A stretch of DNA of 64,000 bases from Bradyrhizobium sp. WBAH42 (GCF_024585265.1 NZ_CP036533.1:6085001-6149000), one strand, 5' to 3'. Shown: positions 9,047-18,771, counted from the stretch's first letter. Made by a program: numbers and translations. The notes: generated by a model from the sequence alone, not told the origin.

Positions 9047-10198
9047 CTACTCCACCAGCTCCGGCCACGGCACGATGGTCGACTTCACCGTCTTCATCGC
9101 CATCGCGTCCTTCACCGCCTGCGCAACGCCGGCTTCCGTGAACGGGTAGATCGTCTGCATCTTCAGCCACGGATATTTGTCACGCGTGCGGTAGAGCATG
9201 TCGACGCCGAGCGGGAGATCATTGCCGGTGAAGCCCCAGGACCCCAGCACGTTGAGGTCCTTGGTGCAGATGCGGTGCCAGGAGGTGTCGATCGAGCCGG
9301 CATCGGTGAACTGGCCCATCTCGACATAGGTGCCGCCATCGCGCAGCATCTCGATGCCTTCGGGGCCGGCGGTGGGATGTCCCGAGCAATCCATCACGAG
9401 ATCGGCGCCGAAGCCGCCGACGATCTTCCGCACGCGATCGATGCGTTCCTGCGGTGACTTCAGCTCCTCGATGTTCACGGTCGCCTCCGCGCCGAACTCG
9501 CGCGCCAGCTTGAGCCGCGGCTCCTCCGGCGCGCCGACGCAGATGACGCGCCCTGCCCCCATCTCCCTGGCGGCCGCGACCGCCAAAATGCCGATCGGGC
9601 CGGAGCCCTGGATCACGACGGTGTCGCCCCAGCTGAATCCGCCGGCGCGCGTGGCGCGATTGAAGGCGCGGATGCAGGATGTCAACGGCTCCGATAGCGC
9701 ACCCAGGCGCAACGACATGTCGTCCGGCAGCTTGTAGATCTTGGTGCCCGGCAGCATCTCGAGATCGACATAGACATATTCGGCCCAGCCGCCCCACAAA
9801 TGCGGCGGCTTGTCGAAGCCGAGATAGCGGCCGTAATAGACCGGCGTCAGGCACTTGTTCGCGGTTTGCGGATAATGGATGCAGTAATAGCAGCGGCCGC
9901 ACGGCATCAAGGGCGGGATCATCACCTTGGAGCCGACTTGAAGCGGCTTGCTCATAAAATCCTCGGAAAATTCATCGCCGCATTCGACGATGATTCCGCC
10001 GAGCTCGTGTCCCAGCGTGAACGGCCAAGGCAGCGGCTTCGGCCAGTGTCCTTTGAGGATGTGCAGGTCGGTGCCGCAGACCCCGCAGGCGCCGACCTTG
10101 ATCAGTGCGGCCTTGCGGCCGACCTTCGGCCACGGCACGGTGCGGATGACGGGCTCCGAGCCGGGACCAGCGTGGGTGCAGACGCGGATTTGCTGCAT
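9047..10198 (-). CDS. zinc-dependent alcohol dehydrogenase-like protein (MDR family)
   Basis: A 383-residue medium-chain dehydrogenase. Catalytic zinc ligands are seen in GVCGTDLH and GHELGG, and the structural zinc site in CGRCYYCIHYPQTANKC (four Cys). The Rossmann motif is GSGPIG (about 200). Such enzymes oxidise alcohols or polyols with NAD(P). The substrate is not evident. The start at 10198 has GAGGAAAC upstream and gives the family length; a longer upstream frame is not conserved in character. A palindromic repeat and a 355-base gap separate it from the MFS gene on the other strand. Confidence 0.87.
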   Translation of the reverse strand: MQQIRVCTHAGPGSEPVIRTVPWPKVGRKAALIKVGACGVCGTDLHILKGHWPKPLPWPFTLGHELGGIIVECGDEFSEDFMSKPLQVGSKVMIPPLMPCGRCYYCIHYPQTANKCLTPVYYGRYLGFDKPPHLWGGWAEYVYVDLEMLPGTKIYKLPDDMSLRLGALSEPLTSCIRAFNRATRAGGFSWGDTVVIQGSGPIGILAVAAAREMGAGRVICVGAPEEPRLKLAREFGAEATVNIEELKSPQERIDRVRKIVGGFGADLVMDCSGHPTAGPEGIEMLRDGGTYVEMGQFTDAGSIDTSWHRICTKDLNVLGSWGFTGNDLPLGVDMLYRTRDKYPWLKMQTIYPFTEAGVAQAVKDAMAMKTVKSTIVPWPELVE

Positions 10199-10553
10199 GG
10201 CTGTTTCCTCGCTGCCCGCTTTGTTATGGTTGGTGATGCGGGCCGATGCAAAGCGTATGTGAGATGCGCGCTCGTGCCAAGCGGGCAGACTCGTAGCGCG
10301 CAGGAAGCGACGTGCGCGAATAGCGACCCGGGATCTCGCTCCGCTCATCCGCTAAACGCGCCACAAGCTCGACCGTCATCCTGAGGCGCGAGTGGCGCGA
10401 TGCGAAACATCGCGCCGGGAGCTTCGCTCGCACCTCAGGATGACGGTCGAGTGTGTGGCTGCAGTGCATGGCTGCTGTTCAAGCACGTCCAATTGTCTTG
10501 AGCGCCGTCCGGCGAACGTGTAAGGCGCCAAAAGTCTCACCTCAGGTCATCCC
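10199..10553. other. divergent intergenic region with palindromic repeat
   Basis: About 355 bases between the divergent alcohol dehydrogenase and MFS genes. Its main feature is the long hairpin repeat at 10368-10451, listed separately. I found no further gene. Confidence 0.5.
10368..10451. repeat. long inverted repeat (REP-like)
   Basis: CTCGACCGTCATCCTGAGG (10368-10386) is repeated as its exact reverse complement at 10433-10451, so the arms are 19 bases and perfect. The interior also folds (GGCGCGATG...CATCGCGCC). No transposase is attached. The layout matches REP/BIME-like interspersed elements. Confidence 0.8.
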
Positions 10554-11795
10554 GTGAACCCCCTTCCCCAAAATCCCATGGCCGCGTCCGGCTCGTTCGC
10601 GGCGATGAGGTCCGTGCCCTACCGTCTGCAATTCGCCTCTTACGTGCTGGCGATGATGGCGGACAATATCGAGCATGTGATCAGCTATTGGGTGGTGTTT
10701 CAGAAATTCCATTCGCCGACGCTGGGCGGGTTTGCCGTGCTGTCGCACTGGCTGCCGTTCCTGCTGTTCTCCGTCGCGGTCGGTGGCCTCGCCGACCGGT
10801 TCGATCCGCGCCGCATCATCCAGTGCGGCATGCTGCTGTTCATCGCCGCCTCCGCCGGTTGGGGCTACTTCTTCCTGACCGATACGATCCAGATGTGGCA
10901 CGCGATGCTGCTCCTGGTGATCCATGGCTGCGCCGGCGTGCTCTGGCAGACCCCGAACCAGCTGTTGCTCTACGACCTCGTCGGCCCGGCCGATCTGCCG
11001 AGCGCGGTGCGGCTGAACGCGATGGCGCGCTATCTCGGCATCCTGGTCGGGCCTGCGGTCGGCGGGATCATCATGCTGACGCTCGGTCCCTCGCACGGCA
11101 TCATCTTCAACACGCTGTTCTATCTGCCGATGCTGCTGTGGCTGTTCTGGGCCCCGGTGCGTGACAAGAGTATCGCTGCAAGGCGTTTTGCCGTGCGCGG
11201 CCTTGCCGACATCGTGCTGACCATCCGCGCCATCGGCACCCAACCGGTGCTGTCGGCGATGACATGGCTTGCCGGCCTCACCTCCTTCATGATCGGCAAC
11301 GCCTATCACGCCCAGATGCCGGGCTATGCCGGCGATCTCGGCCATGGCGATCCCGGCGTCTCCTACAGCGTGCTGCTCGCCGCGGACGCGGCCGGGGCAC
11401 TGCTGGCCGGCATCGCGCTGGAATCGTGGGGACGGCTGAAGGGCACCCCGCGCACCGCGATCACGCTGGCGATGCTGTGGAGCGTGGCGCTGCTCGGCTT
11501 CGCACTGGTGCCGGTCTATCCGGTCGCGATCGCGCTATTGTTCTTCGCAGGCTTCTTCGAGCTCTCGTTCAACACCATGGCGCAGGCGCTGGTGCAGCTG
11601 AACGCGCCGCACGACATCCGCGGCCGCGTCGTCGGCCTCTACAACATGGCCGGGCTCGGCATGCGGGCCTTCAGCGGCATCACGGTCGGAGTAGCAGGCG
11701 CGGCGATCGGCATCCACTGGTCGCTCGGCCTGTCGGCCGCCGTGCTGCTGGCGCTGCTGTGCCTGCTGTATGGGCACAGGGCACGGACGGCGTGA
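10554..11795 (+). CDS. MFS transporter (EntS/MFS_3-like)
   Basis: A 413-residue protein with about 12 hydrophobic segments. The MFS loop signature appears as GGLADRFDPRRI (about 78-89). Overall pattern and the mid-protein loop resemble MFS_3/enterobactin-exporter-like permeases. It is an inner-membrane exporter by family; the substrate is unknown. The start is taken at GTG 10554; an ATG at 10578 is an alternative and neither has a strong ribosome-binding site. The PilZ gene follows on the same strand after 140 bases. Confidence 0.82.
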   Translation: MNPLPQNPMAASGSFAAMRSVPYRLQFASYVLAMMADNIEHVISYWVVFQKFHSPTLGGFAVLSHWLPFLLFSVAVGGLADRFDPRRIIQCGMLLFIAASAGWGYFFLTDTIQMWHAMLLLVIHGCAGVLWQTPNQLLLYDLVGPADLPSAVRLNAMARYLGILVGPAVGGIIMLTLGPSHGIIFNTLFYLPMLLWLFWAPVRDKSIAARRFAVRGLADIVLTIRAIGTQPVLSAMTWLAGLTSFMIGNAYHAQMPGYAGDLGHGDPGVSYSVLLAADAAGALLAGIALESWGRLKGTPRTAITLAMLWSVALLGFALVPVYPVAIALLFFAGFFELSFNTMAQALVQLNAPHDIRGRVVGLYNMAGLGMRAFSGITVGVAGAAIGIHWSLGLSAAVLLALLCLLYGHRARTA

Positions 11796-11935
11796 CGATC
11801 ACTCCCTTCGGGATGTGGCTTTTCGAGCGCATCGTGTCTGTCCGCAACCGGCGCGCCCGATCATAACGCGGCATTAACCCTATGCACCTTAGGGTCGTCC
11901 CGGACTCCGCCCGGGCGGGGGGTCGGGTGTTGGAA

Positions 11936-12547
11936 ATGGCGTTAGCGAACAAAAAATTTCTTCCGGCCGCCGAGGAGCGCAGGCGCTTCCAGCGGGTGAA
12001 GGTGCACCTGCTCGGCCGCTACATGCTGCCGGACCGCCGGGAATTCCCCTGCCAGGTGATCAACATGTCGCCGGGCGGCCTCGCCTTGCTCGCCCCCGGC
12101 ATCGGCAATGTCGGCGACCGCGTGGTGGCTTATCTCGACCATATCGGCCGCGTCGAGGGCAAAATCACCCGGATCATCGACAACGGCTTCGCCATGACGA
12201 TCGGGGCGACGCCCAGAAAGCGGGACAAGCTCGCCGCCCAGCTCACCTGGCTCGCCAACCGCGACATCCTCAATCTGCCGGAGGACCGCCGCCACGACCG
12301 TATCGTGCCGCGCAACCCGATCGCGGTGCTGACACTCGAGGACGGCACCAAGATGACCTGCCGCATCATCGACCTCTCGCTGTCGGGCGCGGCCATCGCC
12401 GCGGAGAACCGGCCGCCGCTGAAGTCGACCGTTCTGCTCGGCCGGGTCCAGGGCCGCGTGGTCCGAAACCTCGAAGACGGCTTCGCGCTCGAGTTCATGC
12501 ACGAGCAGCCGGTGGAGACACTCGAAGAGAGCGTTACCGCGCGGTAA
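11936..12547 (+). CDS. double PilZ domain protein
   Basis: About 203 residues with two PilZ-like domains in tandem. The first has the c-di-GMP-binding pattern RRRFQRVKV (RxxxR, about 16-24) and NMSPGGLAL (D/NxSxxG). The second has HDRIVPR and DLSLSGAAI. It therefore probably binds cyclic di-GMP and affects motility, exopolysaccharide or envelope functions through partners. No membrane segment is visible. The start at ATG 11936 removes an unconserved 18-residue extension. A clear terminator follows at 12588-12619. Confidence 0.86.
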   Translation: MALANKKFLPAAEERRRFQRVKVHLLGRYMLPDRREFPCQVINMSPGGLALLAPGIGNVGDRVVAYLDHIGRVEGKITRIIDNGFAMTIGATPRKRDKLAAQLTWLANRDILNLPEDRRHDRIVPRNPIAVLTLEDGTKMTCRIIDLSLSGAAIAAENRPPLKSTVLLGRVQGRVVRNLEDGFALEFMHEQPVETLEESVTAR

Positions 12548-12877
12548 AGCCCCGGGACGCGAAAACCCTGATATTTCCAGGCTCGAAGGCGGCTTCCGCG
12601 ATGCGGACGCCGCCTTTTTCACGTCCCGCGGCGAGCGGACAGCGGTTAACGGAGGGGCTGCAGATGAGCGCAAACAGCGCTTCGCCCAGCGCTTCCGCGT
12701 TAACAGATAAAATTTGAATCAATTTCAGTCATATCGAATTTTACGCAAGTTCTATTCAAGTATAGATCGAATTCGCCGCTCGTTTTACTTGTATTCGTCT
12801 CGACTTGACTTGGTCGACTTAGCGGCAACTCAAAAGCTCCGTGCGAAATGTGGTCCCAACAAGAAACGGGGGCCGCA
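12548..12877. other. intergenic region between PilZ and BTLCP genes
   Basis: About 330 bases. The first part carries the PilZ terminator. The segment 12700-12810 is clearly AT-richer than its surroundings and contains TTGACTTGGTCGACTT at about 12805, so it likely holds the promoter of the BTLCP gene. No coding frame is convincing. Confidence 0.5.
12588..12619 (+). terminator. intrinsic terminator after the PilZ gene
   Basis: GGCGGC (12588-12593) pairs with GCCGCC (12609-12614), with internal pairing of TCCGC and GCGGA, followed by five T residues at 12615-12619. It is 40 bases after the PilZ stop. Confidence 0.8.
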
Positions 12878-13504
12878 ATGTTTGACTTCAGGGGACAGGG
12901 GAAGGGACTGGCGCTGGTCGCCATGCTCTTCGGGATCAGCGCGGCAGCGCAGGCCGGCGAAGGCCGTCTGCTCTACGCGAGCCTCGGCGACACCACGCGT
13001 GCGCCGATCGGCTGGGTCGAGTTCTGCGCGGACAATGCTGCTCAGTGCCAGGGCGCGCCGCTGCAGCCGCGCGACATCGTGATGTCGCAGGCGGCATGGC
13101 GCGACCTCATCAAGGTCAATCGCTGGGTCAACGAGACCGTCAAGCCTCTGACCGACCAGGAGCACTGGGGCGTGATCGAGAAGTGGTCGCTGCCATCAGA
13201 CGGTTACGGCGACTGTGAAGACTACGTGCTGTTGAAGCGCAAGATGCTGATGGATGCCGGCTGGCCGCGCCAGGCCCTGCTCATCACCGTGGTGCGCGAC
13301 AAGAAGGGCGAAGGCCACGCGGTGCTGACGGTGAAGACCGACAAGGGCGAGTTCATTCTCGACAATCAGAACGAGAATGTCCTCGCCTGGACGGAGACCG
13401 GCTACCGCTTCGTCAAGCGCCAGTCGCAGGGCGATCCCAACGTCTGGGTGTCGCTGGGCGATACCAAGCCGGCGGTCTCCACCGCCAGCGCCAAAGATCA
13501 GTAG
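12878..13504 (+). CDS. bacterial transglutaminase-like cysteine proteinase (BTLCP) family protein
   Basis: A 208-residue exported protein. The leader (MFDFRGQGKGLALVAMLFGISAAAQA) ends at a likely AQA-G cleavage site. The catalytic residues of the family are visible: Cys in GDCEDYVLLKR, His in GHAVLTV, and Asp in ILDNQ. The family is related to LapG, the periplasmic protease controlling surface adhesins in c-di-GMP signalling. Its position next to a PilZ gene fits a surface-adhesion role, though that is inference. GGGGGCC lies upstream of the ATG at 12878. A strong terminator follows. Confidence 0.87.
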   Translation: MFDFRGQGKGLALVAMLFGISAAAQAGEGRLLYASLGDTTRAPIGWVEFCADNAAQCQGAPLQPRDIVMSQAAWRDLIKVNRWVNETVKPLTDQEHWGVIEKWSLPSDGYGDCEDYVLLKRKMLMDAGWPRQALLITVVRDKKGEGHAVLTVKTDKGEFILDNQNENVLAWTETGYRFVKRQSQGDPNVWVSLGDTKPAVSTASAKDQ

Positions 13505-13558
13505 GAACGACAACAGGTTACGCGACCCGGTCACATCGTCCCAGACCGGTTCGCGCGC

Positions 13559-13594
13559 GGCCAGCCATCCCCCAATGGCTGGCCGCAACTTTTT
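13559..13594 (+). terminator. intrinsic terminator after BTLCP gene
   Basis: GGCCAGCCAT (13559-13568) and ATGGCTGGCC (13575-13584) form a perfect ten-pair stem with a six-base loop, followed by GCAAC and five T residues (13590-13594). Confidence 0.9.
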
Positions 13595-13606
13595 GAGGCG
13601 ACGCGA

Positions 13607-15379
13607 TCAGCTCTGCTGGCCCTGGCGCGACCAGGGCACGCGCGCGGCGGTGAAATCCCGCCAACTATCCTGCAAGCCCTGCTGCACGCCGATCGATGCC
13701 CGCGCCTGCCAGCCGGCGATCGCGGCCGCCGCAATGGCGCTGTCGCGATCTTCGGAACCGAGCCCGTCGAGCAACGAGGCCGTCACCGCCATGTCGTTGA
13801 AGACGCCGAGCTCCTCCTGCAAGCCGGCGAGCCGGCGCGCGAATTTTCGGGCGGACTTGCGATCCTCGTACAGCGGCAGCAGGAACTCGCTGAGATAGCG
13901 CAGCCGCTTGGTGGCGAGCCGCAGGCGGTGCAGCTCGTCGATCGTCAGCGACTTGAAGCGGCGGCCGCGCTTGAGCACCTTGGCATACTGCTCAGACAGG
14001 ACGCGCTGCGCGAAATTGACGGCGGGCTCGGCAAGCCGGCCGAGATCTTCCGGCGCGACGCCGTTGCGCCAGCCGCGCGTCTCGATCCAGCCGCCGAGGC
14101 CGATCAGGAAGACGGCACAGCGGCGATCATCGAGCGCATTGCGAGCCCTGCGATAGGCTTGCGCCTGACGCTGAGCCGCGACCTGCCCAAGCGCATCGAA
14201 GCCCGCGACCGAAGGACAGGCTTTTGCGATCGCCGGCAAGGTGGCGAGCTGGAACACGTCCCAGTCTCGCGCCGCGGACAAGCCTTGCGCCAGCCATGTG
14301 GCTTCCGAGCGCAGCGCATCGACGTGGCTGAGCGCGCCGACCGATCGCATCAGGTCGAGCGCAGACCGCAGCCGGCGCAACGAGACACGCAGCTGATGCA
14401 CGCCTTCCGGATTGCGGCCGTCCTCGGCCGCCGGCAGCGATTGCAGCAGGTGCAGGAAGCAGGCGCGCAGGATGGTCGCGAAGGCCTCGTCGAGCGTCAC
14501 GGAAGGATCGAGGCGAAGCTTGCGCGGCCGGCGCGCCGACGGCGGCAGGTCCCCGGCAAGGTCGAAGCCGCGTGCGGACTTGCTGCGGATGGACGGCTTC
14601 ACCGTTCCGTGCTCCGCAAGGCGCAGCGCGATCTCGTAGATCGCGCTCGGGCTGCCGCTCTTCAGCTCCAGCTCGATCTCGCTCACCGGCATTGACCTGC
14701 CGCCTGCGCTCAGCTCGCCCTGGTCGAAGGCGACCTCGACCGTGCCGGACGGCAGGTCGACGATGCGCGTGTGCCGATGCACATCGGCCGAGAACACCGC
14801 TTCGAGCGGTTGCGCGTCGAGATGGCCGCGGAGCTTGTCCGGAATGAACGGCATCGCCAAAGCGAAATCGGGCGCAAGCGACGGCACACTTGCTTCCCAT
14901 TCGCCGCGGCGCAACGGATCGTCCGCAACCTCGGTCTTCACGGTCTGCACGAAACGCGTGCCGCTCTGGCGGACGCGCAAGCTCAGGCCGGCGCGTCGTA
15001 GCGCCCGCTCGGGCGTGTCGTAGTAGACGGATTTGAGGCGTTTGCGCGCGCCCTTGTTGCGCGCGTTCGCCGCGATGACGGGCGCTGCGCGGAAATCCGC
15101 CATGCGATCGGCATCGACGAGAAGCTTGAGCTCGATTTCACCGGCGGGATGAGCGGGCTGCGTTGGGTTCGGCGCGGGCGTCACATCCTGCGATGGCGTC
15201 TGCTCAATGGGAGTGCGCTCCTCGGCCGTCGCGGGTTCCACGCTGACTTCCTCTCGTTGCCCCAGGAAGCCGGTGCGGAGCTGCGTTCTCTTGGTGTTCC
15301 CAAGAGCAGGACTGGTTTCCGGCGCGCTCGGAGTCTTGCGAGCCGGCGCAGCGTCTGACTTTAGCATTTGCGGTAACAT
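13607..15379 (-). CDS. CYTH and CHAD domain-containing protein
   Basis: A 590-residue fusion. The CYTH domain begins at about residue 80 with EIELKLLV (the ExExK motif) and contains YYDTPERALRRAGLSLRVR, typical of inorganic triphosphatases. The CHAD domain (about 295-575) is helical and His/Arg-rich (GVHQLRVSLRRLRSAL, LHRLRLATKRLRYLSEFLLPLY). CHAD domains bind polyphosphate, so the protein probably acts on or with polyphosphate. The first 80 residues are Pro/Thr/Ala-rich and unstructured. The start is uncertain since no good ribosome-binding site precedes the ATG at 15379. Confidence 0.88.
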   Translation of the reverse strand: MLPQMLKSDAAPARKTPSAPETSPALGNTKRTQLRTGFLGQREEVSVEPATAEERTPIEQTPSQDVTPAPNPTQPAHPAGEIELKLLVDADRMADFRAAPVIAANARNKGARKRLKSVYYDTPERALRRAGLSLRVRQSGTRFVQTVKTEVADDPLRRGEWEASVPSLAPDFALAMPFIPDKLRGHLDAQPLEAVFSADVHRHTRIVDLPSGTVEVAFDQGELSAGGRSMPVSEIELELKSGSPSAIYEIALRLAEHGTVKPSIRSKSARGFDLAGDLPPSARRPRKLRLDPSVTLDEAFATILRACFLHLLQSLPAAEDGRNPEGVHQLRVSLRRLRSALDLMRSVGALSHVDALRSEATWLAQGLSAARDWDVFQLATLPAIAKACPSVAGFDALGQVAAQRQAQAYRRARNALDDRRCAVFLIGLGGWIETRGWRNGVAPEDLGRLAEPAVNFAQRVLSEQYAKVLKRGRRFKSLTIDELHRLRLATKRLRYLSEFLLPLYEDRKSARKFARRLAGLQEELGVFNDMAVTASLLDGLGSEDRDSAIAAAAIAGWQARASIGVQQGLQDSWRDFTAARVPWSRQGQQS

Positions 15380-15542
15380 GACAGTTCAATGACAGGCGAC
15401 AGGATATAGCCTGTACAGCCTGCGAGGACTAGTCACATCAGATCGGCGCGCATCATGATTCACATGCAGCTCGCCAGGTAAAAGCTGCAGCCGTCGGCGC
15501 AAGCCCCCTTAATCCTGACCACAACACGCCGAGGGATGCCGG

Positions 15543-17090
15543 TCATTCTGCCGCTTCAAGATTGGCCGGCTTTTCAGCCTCGCCGAGTGGGGAAACTGCC
15601 GGGCCGTTGAGCGCGGTGCCATCGGGTGCAAACTGCGATCCGTGACATGGGCAATCCCAGCACTGTTCGAGTGAGTTCCAGTGCACGACGCAGCCCAAAT
15701 GGGTGCAGCTCGCCGAATGCAAATGCAAATGTCCGCTTCGGTCCCGGCACGCCGCGATCTTCTTCAGGCCACTTCGGAAGAGACGCCCCTCGCCGGGCCG
15801 CAGATGTTCAGCGCTCGCGATTTCACTTGCGGTGAGATACTCCGCGAAGTTCTTGATAGGAGTGATGTTCTCGCTGATGAACTCGCCGATATTCCTCTGA
15901 ATCTTTCGTGACGGAGCGTAGACGTCCTCCCAGGGACTGGCGCCGCTGGTGACGAGATCCGCGATCAGCATGCCCGCCACGAGTCCGTTCGTGATCCCCT
16001 GCCCGGAATCGCCGCTGACAATGAATACATGCTCCTCGTCGGGGCTGCGGCCGATGAAGCCGGCGAAATCGACCGGTTCCAGCACCTGACCCGACCACCG
16101 ATGAGTGACCTCGCGCAAATCCGGCAATCGCTCGCGCGCCCAGCGCTCAAGCGCGTCAAGGCGCTGAGCGCCATCATTTGCCTCACCCGACTTGTGATCT
16201 TCGCCGCCGATGATCACGATGTCCTCGTCGGCAGACAATGGTTGGAGGCGGACATAATGATAAGGATCGAGCGTATCCCAATAGAGCGCATCCTCCACGG
16301 CGCCGGCCGCAATCTTCGCGGCGAGCGCATAAGTGCGGTAAGGCGCCTGCTTGGTGTGGATCGCCACCTGCACGTTGACGGGCGAGTTGGTCGCCACCAC
16401 CACGTCGGCGGCATGAACCTCGTAGCCTGAGGCGGTGCTCACGACCATGCTGCCCTGGCGTTGCTGGATGCTCTCGACGCAGGTGTCGGCGTAGAGCTGG
16501 GCGCCCCGGCGCTGCAGTGCGCTCGCCAGACCGGCGAGATATTTAGTCGGATGCAGGCGCGCCTGGCGCGGAAAGCGCAGAGAACGCGTCTGACCCCTGT
16601 CATGGAATGGTGTCGGCTCAAGGCGATTCTCGACTGGAATCTGCAGCTTGCGACAGCGGTCCAATTCACTATCCAGTTCGGATGCGGACGTTTCGGGTGC
16701 CTGTACCCAATAGCCATCGACGCGTTTGAAACCGCAATCGATGTGCTCGGCGCCCTGGATGGCCTCGACGCGGTCGATCGCGGCAGCAACGCTCTGATAG
16801 TAACGCCGCGCACAGTCAGGGCCGCGGACTCGCACGAACGCATCGTAACCGTCATCGAGCGCGGTCGCCAGATGCGCCGTGGTGCGCGCCGTCATCCCGC
16901 TGCCGATGCGGCCACGATCGATGACTGCGACCGAACGTCCATGGCGGGCAAGTTCATATGCGACCGAAAGTCCGGCTATTCCGGAGCCGACCACGGCAAC
17001 GTCCACGCCGACCGTACGCGACAGCACCGGAGCCTCGGCGACAGATACGTCCATCCAGAGGGACTGCGTGTGCTCATCCCGTACGTTCAT
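15543..17090 (-). CDS. FAD-dependent oxidoreductase with C-terminal Rieske domain
   Basis: A 515-residue fusion. The DAO-type FAD domain starts with VAVVGSGIAGLSVAYELARHG (about 29-49). After GDSGQGITNGLVAGMLIADL comes a Rieske [2Fe-2S] domain with both ligand pairs: CTHLGC (CxHxxC) and CPCHGSQF. An FAD site combined with a Rieske cluster suggests electron transfer during oxidation of an amine or similar compound. Homologues are annotated only generally. The ATG at 17090 is preferred because GAGGAG lies upstream. No redox partner is adjacent. Confidence 0.88.
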   Translation of the reverse strand: MNVRDEHTQSLWMDVSVAEAPVLSRTVGVDVAVVGSGIAGLSVAYELARHGRSVAVIDRGRIGSGMTARTTAHLATALDDGYDAFVRVRGPDCARRYYQSVAAAIDRVEAIQGAEHIDCGFKRVDGYWVQAPETSASELDSELDRCRKLQIPVENRLEPTPFHDRGQTRSLRFPRQARLHPTKYLAGLASALQRRGAQLYADTCVESIQQRQGSMVVSTASGYEVHAADVVVATNSPVNVQVAIHTKQAPYRTYALAAKIAAGAVEDALYWDTLDPYHYVRLQPLSADEDIVIIGGEDHKSGEANDGAQRLDALERWARERLPDLREVTHRWSGQVLEPVDFAGFIGRSPDEEHVFIVSGDSGQGITNGLVAGMLIADLVTSGASPWEDVYAPSRKIQRNIGEFISENITPIKNFAEYLTASEIASAEHLRPGEGRLFRSGLKKIAACRDRSGHLHLHSASCTHLGCVVHWNSLEQCWDCPCHGSQFAPDGTALNGPAVSPLGEAEKPANLEAAE

Positions 17091-17216
17091 GGCGCTGCTC
17101 CTCGAAACAACAAACGATGCAGCGGAATGACGGTTCCTACGTGCGCGGCCGAACGACACGCCAATGAGATAGCCGCATTCATTAGGAACCTTCACCGTGC
17201 TCAGGCTTGAACCGGC

Positions 17217-17444
17217 ATGAAAGATCCATCACCCGGAATGCGAAGGGCATTGCGTCAGGCCCAGTTGTACGGCCACTTGCTCGTCCGAAACGACAGGCTG
17301 TATTACCCAGGAGGCAATCATCCGATCTGCTCAGTGCAGCTCGCACGAGAGATGGTCAGGTCGGGATGGATGACAAAACAGGACGGCGAATACGAGATCA
17401 CGCCAGAGGGGCAGCTTGCCGCCGAGAGCGAACTCGGCCGCTGA
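17217..17444 (+). CDS. small hypothetical protein
   Basis: A 75-residue protein (MKDPSPGMRRALRQAQLYGH at the N terminus). The C-terminal half, QLAREMVRSGWMTKQDGEYEITPEGQLA, resembles the wing of a winged-helix fold, which would suit a DNA-associated protein, but this is only a pattern. It starts 126 bases upstream of the oxidoreductase start and is divergent from it. The codon pattern appears normal for a coding gene. Confidence 0.55.
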   Translation: MKDPSPGMRRALRQAQLYGHLLVRNDRLYYPGGNHPICSVQLAREMVRSGWMTKQDGEYEITPEGQLAAESELGR

Positions 17445-17793
17445 GGAGCCAATGCGGTGCCCGCGCGCGGCTTGTCGCGCTTGGGGTCGGAGCGCGACTT
17501 GCTCGGCGGGCAGCCGGGATATGTTTGACTGATCCGGCGATTGCTTCATGGACGAGCAGCACGGTCCCCACAAAGAGCTGCCATGCCATTATTCCGTCCC
17601 AAGGAAGATCTCCGGCGCCGTCTCGCACTGGCCAGGCGCTCGCCGCCAACCTTGCTGCGGCAGGCCCGTCATCGTCGTCTGGAGACCGCCATTTCACACA
17701 GTAAAATGTTGTTTCTATTTGCCTCCGCTCGTGTGACATCTCTGCCCGGCGACCGCAGGGCGCCCAAGACGCAGAGCGAAACGGGAGGGGCAA
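17445..17793. other. intergenic region upstream of TctC-type gene
   Basis: About 350 bases with no recognisable product on either strand. Open frames here are short and compositionally random. Only the GGGAGGGG ribosome-binding site of the next gene (17783-17790) stands out. Confidence 0.4.
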
Positions 17794-18771
17794 GTGAGGA
17801 CATTCGTCGGAATATTGGGGGCTGCAATTACATGCCTTGTGATAGCGACCGCTGAAGGGTCTGCAGCCGAAGCCTGGCCCACCAGAGCCATCAAGATCGT
17901 CGTTTCGACGCCCGCCGGCGGCATCACCGATGCATTCGCCCGCGCCTATGGCGATTACATCTCCCAGAAGCTCGGGCAGCCCGTCATCGTCGAAAACAAG
18001 ACGGGAGCGAGTGGCGCGCTGGCAGCGCAATCGGTCAAGGAGTCGCCGGCGGACGGCCACACGCTGATGTACACGATCTCATCCACGTTGCTTGGAAACC
18101 GGCTGCTGCTGAAATCGCTGGCCTATGATCCGGACAAGGATTTCACGATCGTCTCGGTGACGCCATCGGGTCATCTTCCGCTGGTCGTCCATTCCGCCAC
18201 CGGTGCAAAGTCCATCGAAGATTTCGTCGCCTATGCACGCCGCAACAAGGTCACGGCAGGCTCGTATGGGATCGGTTCGTTCGCACACATCGCGATCGCC
18301 GAGCTCAACCGCCAATATGGCCTCGACATCTCCATCGTGCACTACCGCGGCGAAGCGCCAATGTGGCAGGACCTGGCGGCCGGCGTCATCCAGGCGGCGA
18401 CCGGCAGCTATCAGGCTGCGCTTCCAGTCCTCGATACCGGCGTCGGCCGCGCGATCGCCGTTCCGTCACTGGTTCGCATGAAGAAACTGCCGGACACCAA
18501 GACGTTCACCGAGCAGGGGGTCACCGGCAAGGTGTTCCAGCTCACGAGCTTCACGACCCTGGTGGCGCCCGCTGCAACACCGCCTGACCGGATCGAACTG
18601 CTCGCCAAGCTCATGGTCGAAGGCGGCAAGACAGAGCGTGTCCAGAAGCTGCTCGACGCCTTCGGCGTCGACTCGCCGGCAATGGATCGCGCATCCTCGA
18701 TCGCCCTCTACGAAAAAGAAGGGCCGGTCTGGCTGGAGTCGATCAAGAACCTCGGCTTGGAGCCACAATAG
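17794..18771 (+). CDS. tripartite tricarboxylate transporter substrate-binding protein (TctC/Bug family)
   Basis: A 325-residue periplasmic binding protein with a signal peptide (MRTFVGILGAAITCLVIATA, cleavage near SAAEA). Family features are WPTRAIKIVVSTPAGG, GQPVIVENKTGASG and PADGHTLMYT in the first 90 residues. TctC proteins bind carboxylates for a TctAB membrane pair. No TctA or TctB is in the window, so this is an orphan binding protein, as is frequent for the Bug family. The GTG start is supported by GGGAGGGG four bases upstream. It is convergent with the GntR gene. Confidence 0.88.
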   Translation: MRTFVGILGAAITCLVIATAEGSAAEAWPTRAIKIVVSTPAGGITDAFARAYGDYISQKLGQPVIVENKTGASGALAAQSVKESPADGHTLMYTISSTLLGNRLLLKSLAYDPDKDFTIVSVTPSGHLPLVVHSATGAKSIEDFVAYARRNKVTAGSYGIGSFAHIAIAELNRQYGLDISIVHYRGEAPMWQDLAAGVIQAATGSYQAALPVLDTGVGRAIAVPSLVRMKKLPDTKTFTEQGVTGKVFQLTSFTTLVAPAATPPDRIELLAKLMVEGGKTERVQKLLDAFGVDSPAMDRASSIALYEKEGPVWLESIKNLGLEPQ

